A DNA stretch of 64,000 nt, from NCBI RefSeq assembly GCF_003852405.1, contig NZ_QAJM01000032.1, positions 36,399 through 100,398 of the forward strand, given 5' to 3'. The notes under the pieces are model-generated. The model was not told the origin of the DNA. It saw nothing but the letters and a program-made list of their open reading frames with translations, and searched no databases. Both the position numbers and the translations under genes were made by a program. Shown here piece after piece: positions 1-7,760 of this stretch. Position 1 is the stretch's first letter. Each line of letters begins with the position of its first letter. This DNA comes from Pseudomonas sp. KBW05 (GTDB taxonomy: Bacteria > Pseudomonadota > Gammaproteobacteria > Pseudomonadales > Pseudomonadaceae).

Positions 1-1079
1 GCGACTTGCTGGGCCTGTTCGCGCTCCGCGATCAGTTGGCGGGTAAGGGGGATCAGGCGTTTGCCGTAATCAATCGCATCATTCAGCGGATCAAACCCAC
101 GAATCAGGAACGTGGTGATCCCCAGGTCGTAGTAATCCACCAACGCTTCGGCGACTTGCTCAGCCGTCCCCACCAGCGACGTGGAGTTGCCCTGCGCGCC
201 CAGCAGCCCGGCAATCCCGGTCCACAGGCGCTTGTCCAGGCGCGAGCCTTGCGCGGCGGCGGCGAGCAAGCGGCGCGAGCCTTCGTTCGGCGGTTCGCGG
301 CGCACAAAGCCATTCTTTTCTGCCAGTGCGGTGGCCTGCTGCAAGATGCTGTCGGCGCGTGCCCACGCCAGTTCTTCGGTTTCGGCGAGGATCGGTCGCA
401 GCGACAAGCTAAAGCGAATCGTGCGCCCGTGCTTGGCCGCCTCAGCGCGCACCTGGGTGACGATCTCGCGCACTTGCTCGTAGGTCTCGCCCCACAGCGC
501 GTACACGTCGGCATGCTTGCCGGCCACGGCGATGGCCGCCGCTGACGAACCGCCGAAGTACAGGGGGATATGCGGCTGTTGCGGCGATTTCACCGTGGAG
601 TGCGCGCCTTCGACCTGGTAGTAGGTGCCGGCGAAATCGAACGGCTGCTCGCTGGTCCATTCCTGGCGCACCACGCTCAGGTATTCGTCGGTGCGGGCGT
701 AGCGTTCGTCCTTGCCGATATGGCTGCCATCGGCGCGAAGTTCGCGGTCATCGCCGCCGGTAATGATATGCACCGCCGTGCGCCCGCCGTTGAACACGTC
801 CAGCGTGGTGAACTGGCGTGCCGCCAATGTCGGTTGGGCGAAACCCGGGCGATGGGCGATCAGAAATTGCAGCTTTTTCGTCACGCTGGCGGCGTGGGAA
901 GCGATCAGCGTGCTGTCCGGGCTGTTGGAATGGAACGCCACCAGGGCGCGGTCGAAACCGGCCTCTTCGTGGGCACGGGCCACGGTTTCGACGTAGTCCG
1001 GTTGCAGGGTAGGGCCGCTGCGCGGATGGATCTCGGAAGCGTGATGGCCGCCAATGTAGCCGATGAATTCAATGCTCAT
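1..1079 (-). CDS. FMNH2-dependent alkanesulfonate monooxygenase-like protein (partial, C-terminus beyond window)
   Basis: The frame is open from an ATG at 1079 to the left edge (about 359 codons), so the last 20 or so residues are missing compared with the 380-residue SsuD family. It is a bacterial luciferase-like (LLM) flavin monooxygenase: the N-terminus MSIEFIGYIGGHH is followed by RPGFAQPTLAARQ, a TLDVFNGGR segment and PLYFGGSSAAA, all matching SsuD-type enzymes. Such enzymes use reduced FMN and O2 to desulfonate alkanesulfonates in the cytoplasm under sulfur limitation. It lies divergent from an ABC permease and ATPase of the matching uptake family, which supports a sulfonate or related sulfur-compound role. 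The N-terminus differs from E. coli SsuD, so the exact substrate is open. No flavin reductase (SsuE) is visible. Confidence 0.8.
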   Translation of the reverse strand, partial: MSIEFIGYIGGHHASEIHPRSGPTLQPDYVETVARAHEEAGFDRALVAFHSNSPDSTLIASHAASVTKKLQFLIAHRPGFAQPTLAARQFTTLDVFNGGRTAVHIITGGDDRELRADGSHIGKDERYARTDEYLSVVRQEWTSEQPFDFAGTYYQVEGAHSTVKSPQQPHIPLYFGGSSAAAIAVAGKHADVYALWGETYEQVREIVTQVRAEAAKHGRTIRFSLSLRPILAETEELAWARADSILQQATALAEKNGFVRREPPNEGSRRLLAAAAQGSRLDKRLWTGIAGLLGAQGNSTSLVGTAEQVAEALVDYYDLGITTFLIRGFDPLNDAIDYGKRLIPLTRQLIAEREQAQQV

Positions 1080-1335
1080 GGTCTGTCCTTGTCTGGTGCG
1101 GGATGGTCACCTCCACCGGGCAGGGGGTCGGTTATTCGCGTCCAAGGTAGGGGCAGGGGGCGGGGCTGTAAAATGCCGTTTGGTTCTAACCTAATTATTA
1201 AAATGTAGAATCATAAATTGGATGATGTATCAGTAATTTGCATTTTATGTGTATTAGGTTATTCCTCGAAAGACTTTCACCACGGTTTTTTATGCGCTTA
1301 GCATGGGGTCGAGTCTTTCCAAGGAAGCCAGCCCG

Positions 1336-2157
1336 ATGACCGAGACGCTCACCATCAACAAACGCGCTGTTCAACCCGCCGCCAATCGCCGCTGGCGCAC
1401 GCCGGACGCCGTGTTGCGCTTGCTCAGCCCCGTCGTGTTGTTGCTGCTGTGGGAGCTGGCCTCGCAAGCGGGCTGGATTCCTGCACGGGTGATCGCCGCG
1501 CCGTCGCAGATCGGCGGCACGCTGTGGGCGATGATCGTGTCCGGGGAACTGGGCAAGCACCTGCTGGTGTCCTTGCAGCGTGCGTTGTTCGGCCTGGGTA
1601 TTGGCGTGAGCATTGGCGTGGCGGCGGCGCTGGTCAGCGGCCTGTCGCGGCGCGGTGAAGTGATCCTCGACTCGCCGATGCAGATGCTGCGCACCATCCC
1701 GTCCCTGGCGTTGGTGCCGCTGTTTATCCTGTGGTTCGGCATTGGCGAGTTCACCAAGATTGCGCTGATCGTCACCGGCACCACCTTTCCGGTGTACCTC
1801 AACCTGTTTGCCGGCATCCGCAATATCGATCCCAAGTTGATCGAGGCCGCCAACACCCTCGGCCTCAACCGCCGCGAGCTGATCTGGCACGTGATTCTGC
1901 CGGGTTCGTTGCCGTCATTTTTTGTCGGCTTGCGTTATGCCCTGGGCATTTCCTGGCTGGCGCTGGTGTTTGTCGAACAGATCAACACCACGGCAGGCAT
2001 CGGCTTTCTGGCCGGTGATGCGCGGGATTTCATGCGCACCGACGTGATCGTCATCTGCCTGCTGATCTACAGCGTGCTCGGCCTGTTGATCGACGGCCTG
2101 ATCCGCACCCTCGAACGCTTTGCGCTGGCCTGGCGCCCATCTTTTGTGAGGAATTGA
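1336..2157 (+). CDS. ABC transporter permease, nitrate/sulfonate/taurine type (SsuC-like)
   Basis: This 273-residue inner-membrane protein has about six hydrophobic helices and the permease loop motif EAANTLGLNRRELIW near residues 170-184, which docks on the ATPase. I chose the ATG at 1336, preceded by AAGGA at 1321-1325, over an in-frame upstream start at 1303 that has no ribosome site. It belongs to the SsuC/TauC family. It is followed one base later by its ATPase, so the two form an operon. No periplasmic binding protein is encoded next to it; that subunit may lie beyond the left edge or elsewhere. Confidence 0.88.
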   Translation: MTETLTINKRAVQPAANRRWRTPDAVLRLLSPVVLLLLWELASQAGWIPARVIAAPSQIGGTLWAMIVSGELGKHLLVSLQRALFGLGIGVSIGVAAALVSGLSRRGEVILDSPMQMLRTIPSLALVPLFILWFGIGEFTKIALIVTGTTFPVYLNLFAGIRNIDPKLIEAANTLGLNRRELIWHVILPGSLPSFFVGLRYALGISWLALVFVEQINTTAGIGFLAGDARDFMRTDVIVICLLIYSVLGLLIDGLIRTLERFALAWRPSFVRN

Positions 2158-2158
2158 T

Positions 2159-2917
2159 ATGTCGTCCATTGAAGCGCCCGTGCAACTGCGCAATGTCGTC
2201 CGTCAATTCGGCCAGCAACGGGTGATCGATGGCCTGGACCTGGACATCGCGCCGGGGGAATTCGTCGCCTTGCTCGGCGCCAGCGGCTCGGGCAAGACCA
2301 CCTTGCTGCGCAGCCTGGCCGGGCTCGACAGCATCGACAGCGGCCAACTGCGGGTGCCCAAGGCGCGCGCGGCGGTGTTCCAGGAACCGCGCCTGATGCC
2401 GTGGAAGCGCGCGTGGAAAAACGTCGTGCTCGGCCTGCACGTTGCCGACGCCAAGGCGCGCGCCGTGCAGGCCCTGACCGAAGTCGGCCTGGCCCATCGC
2501 CTGGACGCCTACCCGGCCACACTGTCCGGCGGTGAAGCCCAGCGCGTGGCCCTGGCGCGGGGCCTGGTGCGTGAGCCCAAATTGCTGTTGCTGGATGAAC
2601 CCTTTGCCGCACTGGATGCCCTGACCCGCATCAAGATGCACCGCCTGATCATCGAGTTGTGGCGCAAACACACGCCGGCCGTGTTGCTGGTGACCCACGA
2701 TGTGGATGAAGCGATCTTGCTCGCCGACCGCGTGATCGTGCTGCAGAACGGCAAGATTGCCGAGCAATTGAAGATTGATCTGCCGCGTGCGCGGGATACG
2801 GGGCAGGAGGGGTTCCAGGCGATTCGCTCGCGGTTGCTGGGGTTGCTTGGGGTGGAAGTGAGTGCGCCGACCGTGGGGTTGGCGCAGACAACATTGCGCC
2901 GATTTGCCCACGCTTGA
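2159..2917 (+). CDS. ABC transporter ATP-binding protein, sulfonate/nitrate type (SsuB-like)
   Basis: This 252-residue ATPase energises the permease encoded just upstream (one base separates stop and start). Visible motifs are Walker A GASGSGKTT at residues 40-48, signature LSGGEAQRVALARG at 122-135, Walker B LLLLDEPFAALD at 142-153 and the switch histidine in VTHDVDEA (His180). Length and the short Q-loop segment QEPRLMPWK are typical of the SsuB/TauB family, whose members drive uptake of sulfonates, taurine, nitrate or similar anions. With the divergent SsuD-like monooxygenase it probably serves sulfur scavenging. Confidence 0.9.
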   Translation: MSSIEAPVQLRNVVRQFGQQRVIDGLDLDIAPGEFVALLGASGSGKTTLLRSLAGLDSIDSGQLRVPKARAAVFQEPRLMPWKRAWKNVVLGLHVADAKARAVQALTEVGLAHRLDAYPATLSGGEAQRVALARGLVREPKLLLLDEPFAALDALTRIKMHRLIIELWRKHTPAVLLVTHDVDEAILLADRVIVLQNGKIAEQLKIDLPRARDTGQEGFQAIRSRLLGLLGVEVSAPTVGLAQTTLRRFAHA

Positions 2918-2935
2918 TTGTCACGCCGGCGCGCC

Positions 2936-3790
2936 TTAATCCGGCGCGTCGGTCATCGCAATGCCGGGCTGTGCGGCATTGCCGGTGGTGCCCATGCGGT
3001 CCGCCAGGTAACGCGCCGGCGGTTGGCCCACGGCCTTGCGGAACATGGTGATGAAACCACTGGCGTTCTCATAACCCAGGTCCAGGGCCACGCGCTGCAC
3101 GCTGTCGCCCTTGGCCAGTCGTTGCAGGGACAGGATCACGTGCAACTGCCGGCGCCAACGGCCAAAACTCAGGCCCAGTTCTTCCAGCAACAGCCGCGTC
3201 ATGCTGCGTTCGCTCATGCCGACGCGCACGGCCCATTGGCCGAGGGTAGCCTTGTCTGTTGGCTCGGCCAGCAGGCTGTCGGCCAGGCGCCGCAGCCGCG
3301 GGTCTTGCGGCATGGGCAGGTGCAGGGCTTCGATGGGCGCGGCGGCCAGTTCATCCAGCAGTGTGCTGATCAAGCGACCCTGAGCGCCGTCCTCTTCATA
3401 CAGTTGCGGGAAGCCTACGGCCTTGCTGATCAGCTCGTGCAGCAGGCCTGACACGCCCAGAGTGCAGCATTGCGCAGGCAGGGCGCGGGCAGCGTCGGGG
3501 TCGATCAGCAGGCAATAGACCTGCGCCTCGCCAGAACCACGCGCCGCATGGAACGTCCCGCCGGGAATCCATAGTGCGCATTGCGGCGGCACGATCCAGA
3601 TGCCCGCTTCGATTTCACAGTGGATGATCCCGCGCAGGGTGTACATCAACTGGCCTTTGCGATGGGCGTGCTGGGCATGTTCCCAGGTGTCCGAGTGGCT
3701 GCTGGCACCCACGGCCACCACGGCGCGTGGGAAGACGTCGGCGTCCTCGGCCATCATCGGGTGATACAGGTCGAGTCGGTGGTGTTTCAT
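2936..3790 (-). CDS. AraC family transcriptional regulator with N-terminal cupin domain
   Basis: 284 residues. The N-terminal half carries a cupin-like sensor (QHAHRKGQLMYTLRGIIHCE, then WIVPPQCALWIPGGTFH) and the C-terminal hundred residues carry a double helix-turn-helix (SERSMTRLLLEELGLSFGRW and VALDLGYENASGFITMFRKA followed by G-PPARY). This layout is that of NimR/YeaM-like AraC regulators, which usually control an adjacent gene for an efflux protein or enzyme. It is convergent with the upstream ABC ATPase and divergent from the small gene at 3900. Its ligand is unknown. Confidence 0.88.
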   Translation of the reverse strand: MKHHRLDLYHPMMAEDADVFPRAVVAVGASSHSDTWEHAQHAHRKGQLMYTLRGIIHCEIEAGIWIVPPQCALWIPGGTFHAARGSGEAQVYCLLIDPDAARALPAQCCTLGVSGLLHELISKAVGFPQLYEEDGAQGRLISTLLDELAAAPIEALHLPMPQDPRLRRLADSLLAEPTDKATLGQWAVRVGMSERSMTRLLLEELGLSFGRWRRQLHVILSLQRLAKGDSVQRVALDLGYENASGFITMFRKAVGQPPARYLADRMGTTGNAAQPGIAMTDAPD

Positions 3791-3869
3791 GGTGTGGACG
3801 CAACTTGGCTGAATTGCGAAATAGTCTGGCTATTCTGTGCAATGCCGTCCAGGGGTTTGTCTCTTATAG

Positions 3870-3884
3870 TGAGAGTCACTCTCA
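3870..3884 (+). promoter_or_regulatory. Fur-box-like 7-1-7 palindrome
   Basis: TGAGAGTCACTCTCA is a perfect 15-base palindrome (two 7-base arms around one base). It fits the 7-1-7 Fur motif TGANAATNATTNTCA with one change in each arm. It lies 16 bases upstream of the small gene at 3900 and about 80 bases from the start of the divergent AraC gene. The position suits repression by ferric Fur, but this is inference from motif similarity. Confidence 0.45.
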
Positions 3885-3899
3885 TTAAGGAGCTTTGCC

Positions 3900-4310
3900 A
3901 TGCGACTCGACAGCACAACCTTCCCAGTGGTCAAAATCTTCTTCGACGCCCCTAACGAAGGCGGGCCGGAAGATGCCTTCGTGGTCTTCGAAGGCCTGTT
4001 GGCCCGTCAACAAGCCTTCGTGCTGCTGCACGAAAAATCCGTGGACGAAAACAATCACGAGCACGCCCATGAAGAGCGCAAGCAAGCCTCGATCTGGATG
4101 AAGAAAAACAAGCCGGCGTTACGTGCGTACGTCAAAGGCATGATCCAGGTGGAGCCGAGCGCCGCGCAGCGGTTGGCGCTCAAGCCGTTTGCCGTGATGT
4201 TCGGCAAGGCCTGGGGCTATCCGCTGTTGGTGGTGGAGTCCAAGGAGCGCGCCTGGGCTTTGGCGCGGGATGTGCTGGATGAGCAGGTGTCGGATGTGGC
4301 GCACTTCTAA
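3900..4310 (+). CDS. Small conserved hypothetical protein, possibly iron-regulated
   Basis: 136 residues, soluble, with no signal peptide or membrane segment. A strong ribosome site AAGGAG (3887-3892) lies 7 bases before the ATG. The middle is His- and charge-rich (DENNHEHAHEERKQ) and the C-terminal half has an aromatic/hydrophobic segment (AVMFGKAWGYPLLVV). I do not recognise a family. The Fur-like palindrome immediately upstream suggests expression under iron limitation, and the His-rich stretch could bind metal, but neither is shown. A short palindromic repeat follows the stop. Confidence 0.75.
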   Translation: MRLDSTTFPVVKIFFDAPNEGGPEDAFVVFEGLLARQQAFVLLHEKSVDENNHEHAHEERKQASIWMKKNKPALRAYVKGMIQVEPSAAQRLALKPFAVMFGKAWGYPLLVVESKERAWALARDVLDEQVSDVAHF

Positions 4311-4328
4311 GCCTGGAAATACTCAGTT

Positions 4329-4357
4329 GTGGGGAGGGGGCAAGCTCCCTCCCTACA
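4329..4357. repeat. Short REP-like palindrome
   Basis: GTGGGGAGGGGGCAAGCTCC followed by CTCCCTACA forms an imperfect hairpin of a common Pseudomonas intergenic type. It begins 18 bases after the stop of the small gene and could act as a transcript end or stabiliser. Confidence 0.55.
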
Positions 4358-4421
4358 TTGAGATCAGGTATCCTCCGCGCCCCGCTTATCACCGATTCAA
4401 AGACAGATGACAGGACAAGAC

Positions 4422-5330
4422 ATGCAGGCGTTGCTGGAGTCGATCCTTGACGAAGTTCGTCCATTGATCGGCCTCGGCAAAGTGGCCGACTACATCCCCG
4501 CACTGGCCGATGTGCCGGCCGATCAATTGGGGATCGCCGTGTACGGCAACGACGGTGCCGCCTACTGTGCCGGCGACGCCAACACGTTGTTTTCGGTGCA
4601 GAGCATTTCCAAGGTGTTCAGCCTGGTGCAGGCCATCGACCACGGTGGCGAAACCATCTGGGAACGCTTGGGCCATGAACCTTCCGGGCAGCCCTTCAAC
4701 TCGCTGGTGCAGCTGGAATTTGAACGCGGCCGGCCGCGCAATCCGTTTATCAATGCTGGCGCGCTGGTGATCTGCGATATCAATCAGTCGCGTTACGCCG
4801 TGCCGATTCTGTCGATGCGGGATTTTGTGCGGCGCCTGTCGGGTAACCCGCAGATTCTGGTGGACAGTGTTGTCGCGGAATCAGAAGCGCAACATGGGGC
4901 GCGCAATGCGGCCATGGCCTACCTGATGAAGTCGTTCGGCAACTTCCATAACGACGTGAATGCGGTGCTGCACAGCTACTTCAACTACTGCGCGTTGCAG
5001 ATGAGCTGCCTGGACCTGGCCAAGGCGTTCAGCTTCCTCGCCAACGAAGGCGTGAGTGCCCACAGCGGCGAGCAGATCCTCACGGCACGCCAGACCAAGC
5101 AGGTCAACTCGATCATGGCCACCAGCGGGCTGTATGACGAGGCGGGGAATTTTGCCTATCGGGTCGGCTTGCCGGGCAAGAGCGGCGTGGGCGGCGGGAT
5201 CGTCGCGGTGGTGCCGGGGCAGTTTACGGTGTGCGTGTGGTCGCCGGAGTTGAATGCGGCGGGGAATTCGCTGGCGGGGATCAAGGCGTTGGAGTTGTTG
5301 AGTGAGCGGATTGGGTGGTCGGTGTTTTGA
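4422..5330 (+). CDS. glsB: Glutaminase (GlsA/GlsB family)
   Basis: Cytoplasmic glutaminase that hydrolyses L-glutamine to glutamate and ammonia. The 302-residue product from the ATG at 4422 (AGGA at 4413-4416 upstream) matches the usual family length; an upstream in-frame ATG at 4407 is less likely. The serine-dependent beta-lactamase-like fold is evident: FSVQSISK carries the nucleophile Ser61 and Lys64, followed by [23 protein letters not shown] and near the C-terminus [20 protein letters not shown] with VGGGI. It stands alone between a hypothetical gene and a convergent membrane protein, so it is probably monocistronic. Confidence 0.95.
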   Translation: MQALLESILDEVRPLIGLGKVADYIPALADVPADQLGIAVYGNDGAAYCAGDANTLFSVQSISKVFSLVQAIDHGGETIWERLGHEPSGQPFNSLVQLEFERGRPRNPFINAGALVICDINQSRYAVPILSMRDFVRRLSGNPQILVDSVVAESEAQHGARNAAMAYLMKSFGNFHNDVNAVLHSYFNYCALQMSCLDLAKAFSFLANEGVSAHSGEQILTARQTKQVNSIMATSGLYDEAGNFAYRVGLPGKSGVGGGIVAVVPGQFTVCVWSPELNAAGNSLAGIKALELLSERIGWSVF

Positions 5331-5369
5331 TAAATCGGCACGTGAAATAGCCCGAGCACCGCACATCCC

Positions 5370-5399
5370 ATGTGGGAGCTGGCAAGCCAGCTCCCACAT
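5370..5399. repeat. Single perfect REP hairpin between convergent genes
   Basis: ATGTGGGAGCTGGC and its exact reverse complement flank an AA loop, a 30-base perfect palindrome. It lies between the glutaminase stop (5330) and the stop codon of the convergent methyltransferase-like gene (5399-5401), where it may also terminate transcription from both sides. Confidence 0.8.
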
Positions 5400-6190
5400 C
5401 AAGATTGAGGCTTCTTTTTCCGTGGTGCAGGCCGGACATTCGACCACGGTAAAACCATGCCGACCGATTGCTTGTACTGCCGATACTGCTCGCCGAACAG
5501 CGCCTCAAGATCCTTCTCTTCAAAGTAGGCACCCACAAAGATGTAGGTCGTCAGCCCCACAGCAAACAACAGGTGGCCGGCGGTCATGTGTGGCGTTGCC
5601 CAGAAGGCGATCAGAAACCCTAGGTACAAGGGGTGGCGAACGATCCGGTAGAGCGACGGTGTCCTGAATATGGGTGACGGTTGTGCTGTGCCACGCCAAC
5701 GATCAATGGCCTGCTTGAGGCCAAAGAGTTCGAAATGGCTTATCAGCAACGTTGCCACGAAGACAACCACCCAGCCCAGCCAAAACAGGCCGGTCAGCAG
5801 CACCCTGGCCCAAGCCGCCTCAACCTGCCAGACGGTGAATGTGATCGGCTGCCACAACCAGAACATCAGCACGAGCACCAGGCTGCTGAGCAACACGTAG
5901 GTCGAGCGCTCGGCAACGGGCGGGACGAATGTCGTCAACCAACGCTTGAAACTTTTACGCGCCATCACCGAATGCTGGGCGCCGAATAACAGCATCAGCA
6001 AGCAGTTGATCAGGACTGCCAGAGGCCAACCGATGAGGGGGCCGGAGTTGATGTGCTTGGGTACGACGACACCGCCTACGAACCCTATCAAGTAGAAAAA
6101 CGCGAATAGAAAAGTCAGATAACAGCAGGTGCTGAAGACCAGCCCGGCAATACGTGCAGGATGGCCGTTCGCGGTTTTTTGCAGGTTCAT
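5399..6190 (-). CDS. mddA: Isoprenylcysteine methyltransferase-family membrane protein, probable methanethiol S-methyltransferase
   Basis: 263 residues with about six hydrophobic helices. I chose the ATG at 6190, preceded by AAGGA, over an in-frame start at 6208. The C-terminal third has the family signature SLYRIVRHPLYLGFLIAFW, then GAYFEEKDLEALFGEQYRQY, characteristic of ICMT/NnrU-type methyltransferases that bind S-adenosylmethionine at the membrane. Overall length, helix pattern and these motifs match MddA of Pseudomonas, which methylates methanethiol to dimethyl sulfide; that specific function is inferred from family resemblance. It is convergent with the glutaminase gene and shows no operon partner. 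Confidence 0.7.
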   Translation of the reverse strand: MNLQKTANGHPARIAGLVFSTCCYLTFLFAFFYLIGFVGGVVVPKHINSGPLIGWPLAVLINCLLMLLFGAQHSVMARKSFKRWLTTFVPPVAERSTYVLLSSLVLVLMFWLWQPITFTVWQVEAAWARVLLTGLFWLGWVVVFVATLLISHFELFGLKQAIDRWRGTAQPSPIFRTPSLYRIVRHPLYLGFLIAFWATPHMTAGHLLFAVGLTTYIFVGAYFEEKDLEALFGEQYRQYKQSVGMVLPWSNVRPAPRKKKPQS

Positions 6191-6314
6191 GGACGAATCC
6201 TTTCGCACATGGTGAGGGGGAAGCCAATCGATGATTGAACTCTCGCCCTGTCAAGGTTAGCGGGGTTTGAGGATTCAGCTACCTGGGTACACAGATCCCT
6301 AGGGGGTGTAATCG

Positions 6315-6818
6315 CTAGACTTTGCGCGGCTTCATAAACAGATCCACCATCAACCACAACGCCCCGGCAGTGATCGCGATATCCGCGATGTTGAACACGC
6401 CGGTGTGCGTTGGGCCGAGGTTCAGCACCATGTAGTCAACCACGTGGCCGTCGCGAAAGACGCGATCGATCAGGTTGGCGATCCCGCCCAGGGCGATCGC
6501 ATAAAGCGGCAAGACTTTACGCAAAGGTTGGTTCCAGTTGGACAGGGACCACCACATTGCCCACGCCACCACGACGGCCACGCCGACGATAAAAATCAGC
6601 TGCTTGACCTGTGGCGGCAATGCGGCGCCGAGGCTGAGGAATGCGCCCGGGTTCAGGCTCAATTCCAGTGCCAGGTTGAACGGGGTGGAGCCGATCTTGA
6701 AGCTCTGGGCGTGCAGGGATGCCAGGGCCAGCAATTTGACGAGTTGGTCCACGGCAATAAAGGCGATGCCAGCGAGGAGGGCGAAGGTGCGGCCTCGCAG
6801 GAGGGGCGACGTGCTCAA
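6315..6818 (-). CDS. Signal peptidase II family protein (orphan second copy candidate)
   Basis: 167 residues with four hydrophobic helices. Lipoprotein signal peptidases cleave prolipoproteins before the lipidated cysteine in the inner membrane. The family blocks are present: VDQLVK (Asp24), LNPGAFLSLG (Asn56), GGIANLIDRVFRDGHVVDY with Asp118 and catalytic Asp128, and FNIADI with catalytic Asp146. The usual lspA sits beside ileS; here there is no ileS or fkpB, so this is probably an extra copy. The serine that normally follows the second catalytic Asp is Ile, a small departure. Substrate range is unknown. Confidence 0.85.
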   Translation of the reverse strand: MSTSPLLRGRTFALLAGIAFIAVDQLVKLLALASLHAQSFKIGSTPFNLALELSLNPGAFLSLGAALPPQVKQLIFIVGVAVVVAWAMWWSLSNWNQPLRKVLPLYAIALGGIANLIDRVFRDGHVVDYMVLNLGPTHTGVFNIADIAITAGALWLMVDLFMKPRKV

Positions 6819-6940
6819 GCGGTAACTTCCTGTTCCGGGTCTGTCGGGAGTGCGCGCGAAGATAGCCCAGGCGCCTCCTGTCGTCTACGCGCAGGTTGTC
6901 TCGGGTGGAAGATGAAATACCCCGGGCACCGCAAATCCAA

Positions 6941-7029
6941 TGTGGGAGCTGGCTTGCCTGCGATAACAGTGTGTTAGCCAGCACATCCGGTACTGGAAGA
7001 CCGCTATCGCAGGCAAGCCAGCTCCCACA
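6941..7029. repeat. REPIN (paired inverted REP), GCTGGCTTGCCTGCGAT type
   Basis: TGTGGGAGCTGGCTTGCCTG at the left and the inverse CAGGCAAGCCAGCTCCCACA at the right flank a non-conserved middle. Such paired palindromes are mobilised by RAYT transposases in pseudomonads. It lies between the signal peptidase gene and the DUF6124-like gene. Confidence 0.85.
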
Positions 7030-7063
7030 GTTGGGCTTTATTGATTTCGAGATTGTTGTGCGA

Positions 7064-7303
7064 TCAGGCCACCGGATGAGCCTGGTCCAGAGCCTTATCC
7101 ACCAACAGTTGCACACCTTCAAGCATGCGGCAGATACCCAGCGCTACGTTGCGTTGGGCGCCATCGACTTCAAAGGCAAGATGGGCGGCGATGTCGTTGA
7201 GGCAGGCCAGGTCTTGCGCGGCATTGGCCAGCAGGGTTTCAGTGCCCAGGTCGGGGCGGACGGTGAAGGGGGTTGCGGGGGGATTTGGACTGTCTTTGAT
7301 CAT
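7064..7303 (-). CDS. Small DUF6124-like protein
   Basis: 79 residues from the ATG at 7303, which has GGAG upstream; a longer frame reaching 7348 has no such site and starts inside the leader. The C-terminal part (ETLLANAAQDL, AAHLAFEVDG, RNVALGICRMLEGVQLLVD) is helical and matches the DUF6124 pattern frequent in Pseudomonas. The N-terminus MIKDSPNPP is also typical. Function is unknown. It sits about 56 bases downstream of a structured leader that recurs before the similar small gene at 45404-45697, suggesting regulation at the RNA level. Confidence 0.75.
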   Translation of the reverse strand: MIKDSPNPPATPFTVRPDLGTETLLANAAQDLACLNDIAAHLAFEVDGAQRNVALGICRMLEGVQLLVDKALDQAHPVA

Positions 7304-7359
7304 GGTGGAACTCCGTCGACAAGTGGAGCCGCCAGCGTTCGCGGTCAAACGAAGAGGGT

Positions 7360-7434
7360 GGCAGCTGTACGCGGGTTGACCGACCGGTTGTCAACGAACC
7401 CGGCATACCCGAAGGTATCCCGCGCACAACTGCC
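7360..7434 (-). ncRNA. Structured 5' leader RNA, copy 1
   Basis: On the minus strand a 16-base outer stem (7434-7419 with 7375-7360) encloses a hairpin with the very stable C(UUCG)G loop (AUACC-UUCG-GGUAU, 7418-7405) and a second hairpin with arms at 7394-7390 and 7380-7376. The only two non-Watson-Crick positions of the outer stem are G.U on the minus strand but would be A.C on the plus strand, so the RNA is read with the downstream gene. A homologous copy at 45760-45834 has the same geometry with different bases. I do not recognise a named RNA family. Confidence 0.72.
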
Positions 7435-7760
7435 GCGACACAATACCTCAGGCACAAAAAAACGCCTAAGTCGGGTGCAGGGCGTAGCAGTTCGTTAACA
7501 AGGTCGGACGGTCAAATCCGGCCGCTGAATTGGCAGCGACGGCGAGGAGGTTAGTCAGCGAAGTTCCGAGGGACAACCTGAAACCTTTGTCGGAAATGTC
7601 CTGGAGCCGGAAATACTGAAAGGCATGCGCACATACGAAAAAAGACTGTCGTTTGACGGTCCTAAATCGCTGTAAGACGTTTCCCGTTGACCATCCTCCA
7701 TCTTGCGTCTCCCAAGGATGTTTACCTATTTTGGTCAGCATCAATCAGGGAGGAATCACT
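7435..7760. other. Intergenic region between leader copy 1 and the dioxygenase operon
   Basis: No gene is supported here. It should contain the promoters of both the leitmotif leader (reading left) and the dioxygenase operon (reading right). I could not assign -35/-10 elements with confidence; an ACGCC-type short inverted repeat near 7460-7490 is the only other structure. Confidence 0.5.

Noticed and set aside
1188-1260. AACCTAAT / ATTAGGTT inverted repeat in the sulfonate control region
   Set aside because: Only eight bases per arm with 57 bases between; could be chance in an A/T-rich promoter region, so not reported as an operator.
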